Shown here one piece after another: positions 13,607 to 21,850 of a stretch of 40,882 bases of DNA. The notes under the pieces were generated by a model that worked only from the letters and a program-made list of their open reading frames with translations, made no database searches and was not told where the DNA came from. Positions within the stretch are counted from its first letter, which is position 1. The number at the start of each line of letters is the position of its first letter. A program made the position numbers and the translations under genes. Source of the DNA: Ferruginibacter sp. (GTDB taxonomy: Bacteria > Bacteroidota > Bacteroidia > Chitinophagales > Chitinophagaceae); NCBI RefSeq assembly GCF_028288465.1, contig NZ_JAQBNR010000014.1, forward strand, positions 1 through 40,882, given 5' to 3'.

Positions 13607-14530
13607 TTACGATGTGTAAAATTGCCCGCTGTTTAATTGAGTGGAATTTTCTTTTGTTTCATTGTTTGAAACTGTTGTTATAAAATCCTGTTGCTTATAC
13701 TGCGCCAGTATTTTGGTAAAGGCAGCGCCGAAATAGAGTATCATGGCAGCGTAAAATACAAAAAGCAACAATAATACTATTGAAGCGGAAGCACCGTAAA
13801 AATTGGTGATGTTGTTATATGTAAGCAACCAATGCAGCACAATTTTACCAATTGCAAACAGCACGCTGGTAAACAAGGCGCCTGCCCAGGCGATGCGCCA
13901 TTTTGGACGTACATCTGTGAGATACCGGAATATTAGCAGGAACCAGATAGCAACAATGAGCGTGGAGATGGTGAAGGCCAGCACCAGGTTAAATAGCGCT
14001 GACAGGGAAGGAAAAATGCGGATGAAATAATTGCCGATGAATACCTGGACGGTCTCAATTAAAATACCAACAGAAAACAGCAGGCCGGTTAGCAATATCA
14101 GTATCAGCGAGTGCAACCGCTGCTGCAAGGTGGCCAGTACTCTTTTACGCTGGCCGTCTGCCACACTCCATATCTGGCTGATGGAACTTCGGACCACTTT
14201 AAAAACAGTGGTAGCCACAAACAATAAAAATACAAAACCCAGCACTGTTGCCAGCAGGTTGAACGATAACTCCTTTACGGCTTTGATGACAGCCCCCACC
14301 TGGCGCACCGCCTCCTTACCGAAAGTATCGGAGAGACTGATAAAAAGTTCGTGCCGGAAAATTTTAGGATCGATGAATAAACCAAATACCTGTACGATGA
14401 TAATGAGTATGGGGGGCAACGCAAACATGGTAAAAAAGGCGGTGGCACCCGCCATCCTTAAAGGATCATTCTGCAGAAACAACCTTACAGATGACTTTAA
14501 TATACCTGCCGATGCTTTAATTGTACTCAT
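13607..14530 (-). CDS. YihY/BrkB-family inner-membrane protein
   Basis: The 307 residues show the family pattern. A soluble N-terminal helix ends in the conserved DPLRMAGATAFFTMFALPP stretch (about 22-40, the family's small-residue/Tyr-Phe segment). About six membrane helices follow, and the last membrane region includes NITNFYGASASIVLLLLFVFY (the YGxxxxhhhhLhWxY-like signature). The last 35 residues are hydrophilic. Members are sometimes misnamed ribonuclease BN; their true function (possibly transport) is not settled. It is a single minus-strand gene 171 bp downstream of the DUF4082-like lipoprotein gene. Confidence 0.88.
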   Translation of the reverse strand: MSTIKASAGILKSSVRLFLQNDPLRMAGATAFFTMFALPPILIIIVQVFGLFIDPKIFRHELFISLSDTFGKEAVRQVGAVIKAVKELSFNLLATVLGFVFLLFVATTVFKVVRSSISQIWSVADGQRKRVLATLQQRLHSLILILLTGLLFSVGILIETVQVFIGNYFIRIFPSLSALFNLVLAFTISTLIVAIWFLLIFRYLTDVRPKWRIAWAGALFTSVLFAIGKIVLHWLLTYNNITNFYGASASIVLLLLFVFYAAMILYFGAAFTKILAQYKQQDFITTVSNNETKENSTQLNSGQFYTS

Positions 14531-14650
14531 GGTAATTGTGCTTACACCAGACCCCGCTTAAAATTTGTGCCATTTTTTAGTGGCAGTAAAAAATGAAGAT
14601 AATGCAAATTGCGGTTACCATTTTTTACCAGGGATAATAACAGGGTATTT

Positions 14651-14680
14651 ATAAAAAAGCCATTCCCCTGAAGAATGGCT
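14651..14680 (-). terminator. Rho-independent terminator of the DUF4082-like gene
   Basis: On the minus strand the arms AGCCATTC and GAATGGCT (14673-14680 and 14658-14665) close a 7-nt loop and are followed by a run of T (14657 downward). The hairpin starts 21 bp after the stop at 14702. Confidence 0.8.
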
Positions 14681-14701
14681 GACGTCGCACATCCCAACAT
14701 T

Positions 14702-15265
14702 TTACTGGGTCGGCTGAAATGTAAAATCAACAAATCCTGCCGGCGTTTGGCTCAGCGGCAAATCAGGAAACAGCTGCTCCCGGCTGATTTTACCGGCATA
14801 GCCGGTTAAGGTAATATCCCCTTTTGTAAAAGGAAACGTAGTTGAGCTTCCATTGAAGTAATAAAACACTTTGGTGTTTACAGACAAAATATAAGGTGTA
14901 TTGGCATCGATGGGAATATTCACCACCAGGCTGTCCTTCCATCCATCAGCATGCGTGCAGGCCAGTTGGTTACCCGCAATAATTGATTGATCAGTTACTT
15001 TCCAAAGCGTAACACGATACTCGCCGGATTGAGGCAAATGCAGTTTCAATGTTTGGATATTCCCTTTTACTGCCGATTTAAAGGCAACCCCCAGTTCGTA
15101 GGTTTGGCCGTCAGAGGCAGCCGTTGGATCGGCTTCTTTAATCAACTGTTCTACCGTGCCTTGCTGCACAGGTATTACTGCCGGTGGCTTGCCGGTTTCT
15201 TTTTTACAGGAAAAAAAAGAGGTCAGCAACAATGCCGCGGTTACAGATAATGCTATTTTTTTCAT
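14702..15265 (-). CDS. DUF4082-like lipoprotein
   Basis: ATG at 15265 gives MKKIALSV and a lipoprotein signal with Cys20 (SFFSC) followed by Lys-Lys; the frame extends 16 codons upstream without a better start. Residues of about 50-180 match the DUF4082 pattern: YELGVAFKSAVKGNIQTLKLHLPQ, then RVTLWKVTDQSIIAGNQLA, and a long beta pattern with NTPYILSVNT. DUF4082 domains are jelly-roll-like modules found on extracellular carbohydrate-associated proteins; ligand unknown. It is probably anchored in the outer membrane and is a single gene with its own terminator. Confidence 0.75.
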   Translation of the reverse strand: MKKIALSVTAALLLTSFFSCKKETGKPPAVIPVQQGTVEQLIKEADPTAASDGQTYELGVAFKSAVKGNIQTLKLHLPQSGEYRVTLWKVTDQSIIAGNQLACTHADGWKDSLVVNIPIDANTPYILSVNTKVFYYFNGSSTTFPFTKGDITLTGYAGKISREQLFPDLPLSQTPAGFVDFTFQPTQ

Positions 15266-15515
15266 GGCGTTAAGTTTTAAATTGTTTGAAAAGTGTTTTC
15301 CTGATAGTCGCAATCGTTAAAAAAAGGGAAACAAAAAATAACAGCAGGAAAAATGGAGTTAACATAAATAACACGCGAAGTGCTACCTCAACGGGTGTCA
15401 TTCTCCTGCTTTGAGGTACAACTATTGTTCTTTCAGCCGATCACAATCCAGTTACGCAATAAGTCGTAATTTTAGCGAAAACTATCTGCTGGCTTTTGTT
15501 GTATAAAAAATATCC

Positions 15516-18101
15516 ATGGTTTCAAATCTAGGTTCCGCTGCTGTTCCCCCGGGTTATTTGAGTAATCAATATTCGTATGATGAAATGCTGGGCAAAGACG
15601 GTCATCTTCGTCCCCACTGGGACGCTTTTTTTAAATCGCTTAACCAGCTGGGCAGTGGCGAATTACAGAACCGCAACAGCGAAATTTCCCGGCTGCTGAA
15701 GGAGAATGGTGTTACCTACAATATCTACGGCAACAGCAAAGTTGATAACCGCGACTGGAATATGGATGCGGTACCTTTCCTTATCAGTAAAGAAGAATGG
15801 GAAATTACCGAGGCGGCACTTATACAACGTGCCAGCTTGTTTAACCTGTTGCTGCAGGATATTTATGGCGAACAACAACTAATCAAAAAAGGCATCATTC
15901 CATTGGAACTGGTGTACAATCATACCGGCTTTTTGCGGCAGTGTGCCGGCATTAAACTACCCGGAAAACACAGCCTGGTATTGTATTCAGCCGATATGGC
16001 CCGCAGCCCGGATGGTAAATTGTGGATCATCAGCGACCGCACGCAGGCACCTTCCGGCTCTGGCTATGCGCTGGAAAACAGAACGGTGATGACCAGGGTT
16101 TTACCTGAGCTGTTCAATGGTTTAAAAGTGCGGCACCTTTCGCCTTATTTTGATACCATGAGTAATTCGCTGAATGAACTGGGCGCACGGCATCACCAAA
16201 ACCCACGCATTGTAATACTAACACCGGGGCCGGGCAATGAAACCTATTTTGAACATTCCTATCTTTCTTCCAACCTGGGTTATACGCTGGTTCAGGGACA
16301 CGACCTGATGGTGAAACATAATTTTGTATGGTTGAAAACTTTGAGCGGACTGGAAAAAGTAGATGTAATCATCCGCCGTGTGGATGATATTTACTGCGAT
16401 CCGCTGGAACTGAAACCCGACAGCCAGTTGGGCGTAGCGGGTTTGTTGCAGGTTATCCGCAGTGGCAACGTTAGTATTGCTAATCCGCCAGGGAGCAGCA
16501 TTTTAGAAAATCCGGGGCTGATGCCTTTTCTGCAAAACGTCTCAAAATACTTTTTTGGCACCAGCCTGCTGATGCCTACCATTGCCAGCTGGTGGTGCGG
16601 ACAGCCTAAAGAAATGAAATATGTTCTCAACAACATTCAATCGCTGGTAATTAAAAGAATTTACCGCGGCATTAATAAAAGCACTTCTGTTGACGGAGGC
16701 AGTCTATCCGCCGCCAAATTAAATGAGCTGAAACAACAGATCATTAAACACCCATTTTTATTTGTAGGGCAGGAAAAGATTAACCTGAGTTCAACCCCTT
16801 CGCTGGTGAACGGCAAAATGGAACCACACAAAACAATTTTCAGAAGTTTCCTGGTGAGCAACGGCGACAGCTATACCGCTATGGCCGGCGGCTTGAGCAG
16901 AACTTCTTCTGACGCGTTGAACTTCATAGTATCCAACCAATCGGGCGGACAAAGCAAGGACACCTGGATTATTTCTCCGGAGCCGGTGCAATCAATTATA
17001 CTGCCGAAGAAATTCACTGAAAAAGCTGCTGTCGCTTCCAACGGAGGAGTATTGCCGAGCAACACTGCCGAGAATCTTTTTTGGGTGGGCCGGTATACCG
17101 AGCGCTTACTGGGCAACGCCCGTTTTCACCGGACAGTTATTCAGACAATTGCCGAAGGTAACAGGCTGATGATGGAAGCCGATGTACAGGCCGAACAGGT
17201 GTTGTTAAAAGCGCTTACACATTATACATCTACTTACCCGGGATTTATAGATGAAGAAGACAAAGACAATGAAGAAAAATTAAAACAGCCCTGGCCTGAA
17301 ATAAGGGATATCCTGTTCAACGAAACAAGGGCGGGCAGTTTAAAATACGATTTTGTATTGTTCATCCGGGCCGTGCATGCGGTAAGAGACCATTGGTCAA
17401 CCGATACCTGGCGGGTATTGCGGGGTATGGAAGAAGCCTGGTCAACAATAAAAGACCCTGCTACCACAGGACATCTGAAAATGCAGCATATACTGGATAG
17501 CCTCGTTACTTCGGTAGTGGCATTCATCGGGTTGAACAGGGAGAGTATTTCCCGGGAGCAGGGCTGGCTGATGCTGGATATGGGGCGTAAAATGGAACAG
17601 TGTCTTTTGCTTACGAGTATGTTGCGGGCAACACTGGTAATTAAAAATGATGACCTGGTTGATTATAAATTACAGGAGGCCGTGCTGGTGAGCAACGAAT
17701 GCCTTGTGAACTTCCGGTACAAATACCGCTCGCTGATACAATTGCCGCTGGTACTGAATCTGATGATTTTCGATCCGAATAATCCAAGGGCATTATTGTA
17801 CCAGTTGGACAGGTTAAAAAAGAGTTTGGCCAATTTGCCAAAAACTACCGAAACAACCCTGGCGGCGCATGATTTGTTTATTATCGAAGCCTACCAGCTA
17901 ATTCACAGCGCCAGCAAAGAAAAGTTATCCCTGCCGGATGAAGCAGCCGGGCAATATTTAAACCTCGATGCGTTTTTATCTGACATGTATGATATATTAT
18001 CAGGTATACAAAACGCGGTTTCTAAAACTTACTTTGTACATGCCCAGTCACAAAAACAATTGTTTACAACAGATACACCCGAAGGGGATTTTTTTGAATA
18101 A
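15516..18101 (+). CDS. Circularly permuted ATP-grasp / alpha-E domain fusion protein
   Basis: At 861 residues it joins two domains often encoded separately. Residues of about 25-485 are the circularly permuted ATP-grasp type 2 domain, with stretches typical of the family such as WNMDAVPFLIS, VLYSADMARSPDGKLWIISDRTQAPSG and LSPYFDTM. From about 510 the alpha-E domain begins with the hallmark SNTAENLFWVGRYTERL and runs to about 850 as an all-helical unit. The ATP-grasp part is expected to form an amide or peptide-like bond at the cost of ATP; the alpha-E role is unknown. The transglutaminase gene follows after 92 bp and the zinc peptidase gene after that, in the same orientation. This is a known recurring gene set, thought to make or modify a peptide. 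ATG 15516 is the first in-frame start. Confidence 0.9.
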   Translation: MVSNLGSAAVPPGYLSNQYSYDEMLGKDGHLRPHWDAFFKSLNQLGSGELQNRNSEISRLLKENGVTYNIYGNSKVDNRDWNMDAVPFLISKEEWEITEAALIQRASLFNLLLQDIYGEQQLIKKGIIPLELVYNHTGFLRQCAGIKLPGKHSLVLYSADMARSPDGKLWIISDRTQAPSGSGYALENRTVMTRVLPELFNGLKVRHLSPYFDTMSNSLNELGARHHQNPRIVILTPGPGNETYFEHSYLSSNLGYTLVQGHDLMVKHNFVWLKTLSGLEKVDVIIRRVDDIYCDPLELKPDSQLGVAGLLQVIRSGNVSIANPPGSSILENPGLMPFLQNVSKYFFGTSLLMPTIASWWCGQPKEMKYVLNNIQSLVIKRIYRGINKSTSVDGGSLSAAKLNELKQQIIKHPFLFVGQEKINLSSTPSLVNGKMEPHKTIFRSFLVSNGDSYTAMAGGLSRTSSDALNFIVSNQSGGQSKDTWIISPEPVQSIILPKKFTEKAAVASNGGVLPSNTAENLFWVGRYTERLLGNARFHRTVIQTIAEGNRLMMEADVQAEQVLLKALTHYTSTYPGFIDEEDKDNEEKLKQPWPEIRDILFNETRAGSLKYDFVLFIRAVHAVRDHWSTDTWRVLRGMEEAWSTIKDPATTGHLKMQHILDSLVTSVVAFIGLNRESISREQGWLMLDMGRKMEQCLLLTSMLRATLVIKNDDLVDYKLQEAVLVSNECLVNFRYKYRSLIQLPLVLNLMIFDPNNPRALLYQLDRLKKSLANLPKTTETTLAAHDLFIIEAYQLIHSASKEKLSLPDEAAGQYLNLDAFLSDMYDILSGIQNAVSKTYFVHAQSQKQLFTTDTPEGDFFE

Positions 18102-18193
18102 GTCGACGGGTGTAACTGTCGTCTTAAAAATTACATCGCCACTATTTTCAGCAACCCTAAAACGTTATAAGAAAGGTTTAAATCAATATACAG

Positions 18194-19072
18194 ATGTACC
18201 ACAGGGTTATTCATAAAACAGACTATATATACCAGGAAGCGGTGAGCCTTTGCCATAATATTGTGCGCCTTACGCCCCGCAGCACCAATAAACAATTCTG
18301 CAAATCATCTGTGATTAAAATCGTTCCGGAACCGGATGTACTGATTGAATACGAAGATTTTTTTGGTAATAAACTGGTTTATTTTACCATAGAAAAAGAA
18401 CATAAAAAACTGAGTGTACATGTTACTTCGGAAATAGAAAAATTATTGCCGGCAAATGAGCGGCCACCGCAAAACAATCCTGTAACCTGGGAGGAGACCT
18501 GCCTGCTGACGGCAGCCTCCGCCAATGGTTTAACAGATGTAAAACAGTTCATTGCCTCCACCCCTATGACGGAAGCGGATGATGCCATTGAAGCGTACGC
18601 CAAAGAATCTTTTCCGCAAGGCCGGCCGTTGTATGAAGGATGCAAAAACCTGATGAACCGCATCTTTGCCGACTTTAAATTTCAGGCTGGCTTTACTACT
18701 ATCTCAACGCCCCTTTCGGTAGTGATGAAAGAAAGAAAAGGTGTTTGCCAGGATTTTGCACACCTCGCCATTGCCTGCCTGCGTTCACTCGGTTTACCTA
18801 CCAGGTATATCAGCGGTTATATTGAAACTATTCCGCCGCCGGGTGTTGAAAAACTGGTCGGCGTTGATGCTTCCCATGCCTGGTTTGCTGTATACATTCC
18901 CAACAGTGGTTGGGTAGAATTTGATCCCACCAACAACCTGATTCCGGATAACCAGCACATCGCCATCGGCTGGGGAAGAGATTATGCAGACATTACGCCG
19001 CTAAAGGGTGTAATCATGAGCAGTGGTAAACATGAGTTGCGGGTATCTGTTGATGTCAGACGAGTCCGTTAG
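18194..19072 (+). CDS. Transglutaminase-like cysteine protein (bacterial transglutaminase N + core)
   Basis: The 292 residues begin with the bacterial transglutaminase N-terminal beta domain (YIYQEAVSLCHNIVRLTPR, about 10-29). The papain-like core has the catalytic triad Cys185 in RKGVCQDFAH, His228 in DASHAWF and Asp244 in EFDPTNN. There is no signal peptide, so it acts in the cytoplasm as written. Related proteins act as proteases or amide-forming/cleaving enzymes more than as true cross-linkers. Its place right behind the ATP-grasp/alpha-E gene is conserved in many bacteria, suggesting it works on the product of that enzyme. ATG at 18194 is supported by the family start (M-Y-x-x-x-H-x-T-x-Y). 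Confidence 0.93.
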   Translation: MYHRVIHKTDYIYQEAVSLCHNIVRLTPRSTNKQFCKSSVIKIVPEPDVLIEYEDFFGNKLVYFTIEKEHKKLSVHVTSEIEKLLPANERPPQNNPVTWEETCLLTAASANGLTDVKQFIASTPMTEADDAIEAYAKESFPQGRPLYEGCKNLMNRIFADFKFQAGFTTISTPLSVVMKERKGVCQDFAHLAIACLRSLGLPTRYISGYIETIPPPGVEKLVGVDASHAWFAVYIPNSGWVEFDPTNNLIPDNQHIAIGWGRDYADITPLKGVIMSSGKHELRVSVDVRRVR

Positions 19073-19287
19073 TGTTTCACGCAAAGAAACAAAGTAAGAT
19101 GAGAACCCAAACTTATTTTTTGAAAATTCCTGCATAAAGTTGGCGCCAATTTTTCAATTGATTTTATAGCCTATGTCTTATTTAAATTAATTGACGAAAG
19201 AAATCGTTGTACCTGTTGTAATGGTTGTTTCGTTGCGTGAAATTAAAAATGGAATAATTATTGGCTGAGGCGGTAATAAAAAAAGTA

Positions 19288-20328
19288 ATGAAATTATATA
19301 CCTGTACCAGTTGTGGTAATCCCATTTATTTTGAAAATTCAACCTGCCTGCAATGCAGTCATGCACTTGGTTTTGATGACAGTAAGTTTAAATTGGTGGC
19401 GCTGGAAAACAATCAAAATGCCTATTCAGAAGTTAATAATAAAAACCAATTATACCGCTACTGTTCCAATGCGGTGATGGGTACCTGCAACTGGCTTATT
19501 CCTGTAAACAGTGTTTCACCATTTTGTACAGCCTGCGAATTAAACAGAATCATCCCAGAACTTAACACTGCTGATAACCAGGCTAAATGGAAGCGAATTG
19601 AAGTTGCAAAACACCGGCTGGTGTATTCGTTACTGCGGTTGCGACTGCCCGTGAAGGCTAAGCAAAACCCTGATGATGCGGAAGGTATTGCCTTTGATTT
19701 TATGGCAGATGTTTCCCCGGAAGAAAGAATTATGACCGGTCATGATAATGGTATCATTACGCTGAATATTGAAGAAGCCGATGAAGCTGAACGGGCCAGA
19801 CACAAATCAGAACTTGGTGAACGGTACCGCACGCTGCTGGGGCATTTCCGCCACGAAATTGGTCATTATTACTGGGAAATATTGATCAAGGACAGTCCTT
19901 ACCTTGAGAAATACCGGCAACTGTTTGGCGATGAACAAAAAGACTATGGTGAGGCATTGCAGACGTATTATGCCAACCAAACCCCTGCCAACTGGAATGA
20001 TGCTTTTATTAGTCCATATGCTACGGCGCACCCGTGGGAGGACTGGGCAGAAACATGGGCGCATTACATGCACATGATGGATACGCTGGAGACCGCGTGG
20101 TCGTTTGGCATAAACATACAACGGCCCGAAATTAAAACCAGCATCAGCAATGATCCATATAGTGAATCTAATTTTATCAATATTATCAACCGCTGGTACC
20201 CGCTTGCTTTCGCTGTAAACAGTCTAAACAGAAGCATGGGCCATGCAGACTTTTATCCCTTTGTAATTTCAGCACCTGTGGTGCAAAAATTACAATTTAT
20301 CCATGAAGTATGTGGTGTTGGAAAATAA
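19288..20328 (+). CDS. Zinc-ribbon putative zinc-binding metallopeptidase
   Basis: The 346 residues begin with a zinc-ribbon (CTSC at 6-9, CLQC at 20-23) and a second Cys set (Cys59, Cys67, CTAC at 80-83). The catalytic part carries HEIGHYYWE (His189-Glu190, His193) and the later block HPWEDWAETWAHYMHM, both typical of the putative zinc-binding metallopeptidase family. ATG 19288 is preferred to the in-frame TTG at 19261 because the zinc-ribbon then begins at once. There is no signal peptide, so it is cytoplasmic. It follows the transglutaminase gene by 215 bp, the third member of the ATP-grasp cassette, and ends at a strong terminator. The substrate is unknown; trimming or release of a peptide made by the neighbours is an inference. 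Confidence 0.9.
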   Translation: MKLYTCTSCGNPIYFENSTCLQCSHALGFDDSKFKLVALENNQNAYSEVNNKNQLYRYCSNAVMGTCNWLIPVNSVSPFCTACELNRIIPELNTADNQAKWKRIEVAKHRLVYSLLRLRLPVKAKQNPDDAEGIAFDFMADVSPEERIMTGHDNGIITLNIEEADEAERARHKSELGERYRTLLGHFRHEIGHYYWEILIKDSPYLEKYRQLFGDEQKDYGEALQTYYANQTPANWNDAFISPYATAHPWEDWAETWAHYMHMMDTLETAWSFGINIQRPEIKTSISNDPYSESNFINIINRWYPLAFAVNSLNRSMGHADFYPFVISAPVVQKLQFIHEVCGVGK

Positions 20329-20340
20329 ATAGGCATTAAT

Positions 20341-20377
20341 AAAAAGTGCGGTTCCTGTAAAGCAGACCGCACTTTTT
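20341..20377. terminator. Strong bidirectional intrinsic terminator
   Basis: Perfect 12-bp arms AAAAAGTGCGGT (20341-20352) and ACCGCACTTTTT (20366-20377) with a 13-nt loop; the A/T ends supply U tracts on both strands. It serves the convergent genes ending at 20328 and 20398. Confidence 0.92.
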
Positions 20378-20397
20378 TAATTTTGACTTTTAAATTT

Positions 20398-20967
20398 TTA
20401 ATTCTGCACAACCTGTTTTCTTAACGATTCTACAATTCCTGCGAGGCTTTGCAAGGCGGGGTTGGTAGGCATAATACCGTTTTGCCCTGCACCTTTTACC
20501 AGGTCCGTTTCAAACGAATCAAAATCATCGTTCATTGCTTTACCATTCATACGGGAGTTTTGAGCCGGATCGTGCGCTGCCACCATGTTTTTACCCCCAT
20601 AGGTAAAGTTTTTTGCGCCGGTTCCTACGGCTACAAAATCGCTCAAATTTTTACTCAATGCTGCAAAGCCGGACGTATTGCCACTGGTAACCTCCATTAA
20701 TAAAACATTGAAAAACTTGTTGATGTTGGTGTCAGCGGCAATCACAAAAATGGAGCTGTCTACCACAGAACGGATGGTAAGGTATCCCTGTTCAATTTTG
20801 GCAGAAGAATTTTTAGGATCAGTAACCATTGTTGTTCCACCCAATGAATCATACAGGGTTGGCTTTGTAACTACCGGTGTAGTTTTATCGTCTTTCTTAC
20901 AGGACTGTATCATTACAGTCGAAATTGCTAAACCCATTGCTATGGATAAAAATGCTGCTTTTTTCAT
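20398..20967 (-). CDS. Truncated-globin-like lipoprotein
   Basis: The 189 residues carry a lipoprotein signal (Cys23 in IQSC, followed by Lys-Lys). The mature part resembles group 1 truncated haemoglobins: LYDSLGG (38-44) at the start of the fold, INKFF (82-86), the glycine/aromatic stretch GAKNFTYGGKNMVAAH (117-132) with His132 at the proximal-haem place, then a helix with FDSFETDLVKGAGQNGI and a final helix. Haem or another ligand would be held in the periplasm or at the outer membrane, which is unusual for this family. The partner gene 17 bp upstream (20985-21413) is in the same transcript. The fold assignment is moderate, as the distal residues are not clear. Confidence 0.68.
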   Translation of the reverse strand: MKKAAFLSIAMGLAISTVMIQSCKKDDKTTPVVTKPTLYDSLGGTTMVTDPKNSSAKIEQGYLTIRSVVDSSIFVIAADTNINKFFNVLLMEVTSGNTSGFAALSKNLSDFVAVGTGAKNFTYGGKNMVAAHDPAQNSRMNGKAMNDDFDSFETDLVKGAGQNGIMPTNPALQSLAGIVESLRKQVVQN

Positions 20968-20984
20968 GATTGTTTTTTATTTGA

Positions 20985-21413
20985 TTAAAAGATGCGTTTA
21001 AAAAAGGTGACGGCTTTATAGGTGGACGAGGTGGCCGCAACAGGGCATCCGTTTTTCATTTCTTCTTCGCTGGGCATATAGCGTGAAGCAGCAAGGTTGA
21101 AGTTGTTTTTAAAATCATGTTCAATTTGTGTAGCAGATGTTTTTACCGGGTAAAATGTAAAAACCAATATGCGGGTGGCGGGATTGATAAATACATGATC
21201 AATTCCGTTTTGTACATTCATCCAGCCTGCTATCTTATCCGCCTGCTCTTTACTGATATTTTCTTTAAAGTCAATGCGGGCCATAATTTTTGTATGTTCA
21301 TCAGGGGCCTTGGGCCTTGTAACGATATAAATATGCACGCCCAGCACCAATACCAACACTAAAAAAATGGAGAGGGTACCTAACAGGATTTTTTTAATCA
21401 GTGGCTTTTTCAT
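20985..21413 (-). CDS. Single-pass membrane protein with a small alpha/beta (HMA-like) domain
   Basis: 142 residues: a basic N-terminus, one hydrophobic helix (about 8-32), then a soluble domain whose order of strands and helices (TKIMARIDF, helix with EQADKIAGWM, DHVFINPATRILVFTFY, helix TSATQIEHDF) is that of a ferredoxin-like HMA domain without the metal CxxC. A single Cys lies near the C-terminus (NGCPVAA). The soluble part is probably periplasmic. It is the first gene of a two-gene unit with the globin-like lipoprotein, so they probably function together, for example in haem or redox handling. The HMA comparison is an inference from predicted structure only. Confidence 0.62.
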   Translation of the reverse strand: MKKPLIKKILLGTLSIFLVLVLVLGVHIYIVTRPKAPDEHTKIMARIDFKENISKEQADKIAGWMNVQNGIDHVFINPATRILVFTFYPVKTSATQIEHDFKNNFNLAASRYMPSEEEMKNGCPVAATSSTYKAVTFFKRIF

Positions 21414-21850
21414 AATGAATGTTTTACTATGTTTTATTATCAGGTTAAAGACGGTATCGATAGTAATTACGACAATTTGATGACAATGGATTTCAACGAA
21501 GAAAAAAATATTTTTGATAAGTAGGCTTTACCGAAAACCAATCAGACTAAATGGTTTTGGATACGTTACGAATAGTAGTAAAGACAATAAAAAAATACAA
21601 AGGCTGGTATGTAATACTAATGATCAAGGCTTTGCGAAAAAATAATTTCTTATAATGCCGGGAATTGATGTGATTGGTAGTATATGCGATTGCACCATCG
21701 CTTTTGATAAAATAAAATCGCAGGTTAATATGCACCGGGAGCAACTGTATACAAGGTTCCGGGTACTGGTAGAAGAAGTGATTTGGTTTATAAACTTCAA
21801 ATGCTGCAGGAGTTAAAATATAGCCGAGCCGGCAGAAAGCGCCTCCTTTG
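21414..21850. other. 437-bp stretch without a supported gene
   Basis: Two tiny plus-strand frames touch each other by a TAATG overlap (34 codons from 21551; 53 codons from 21655 to 21816). They have no recognisable domain and could be remnants of a degraded gene. A 65-codon minus-strand frame (21547-21744) also lacks support. No terminator or promoter is clear. Confidence 0.5.

Noticed and set aside
14031..14561. 176-codon plus-strand frame opposite the YihY/BrkB gene
   Set aside because: The minus-strand gene has the family motifs and membrane helices; the other frame has none.
21547..21816. Small frames on both strands (65 codons minus; 34 and 53 codons plus joined by a TAATG overlap)
   Set aside because: The overlap looks like coupled genes, but the proteins are too short and show no domain or clear start signals; possibly remnants.
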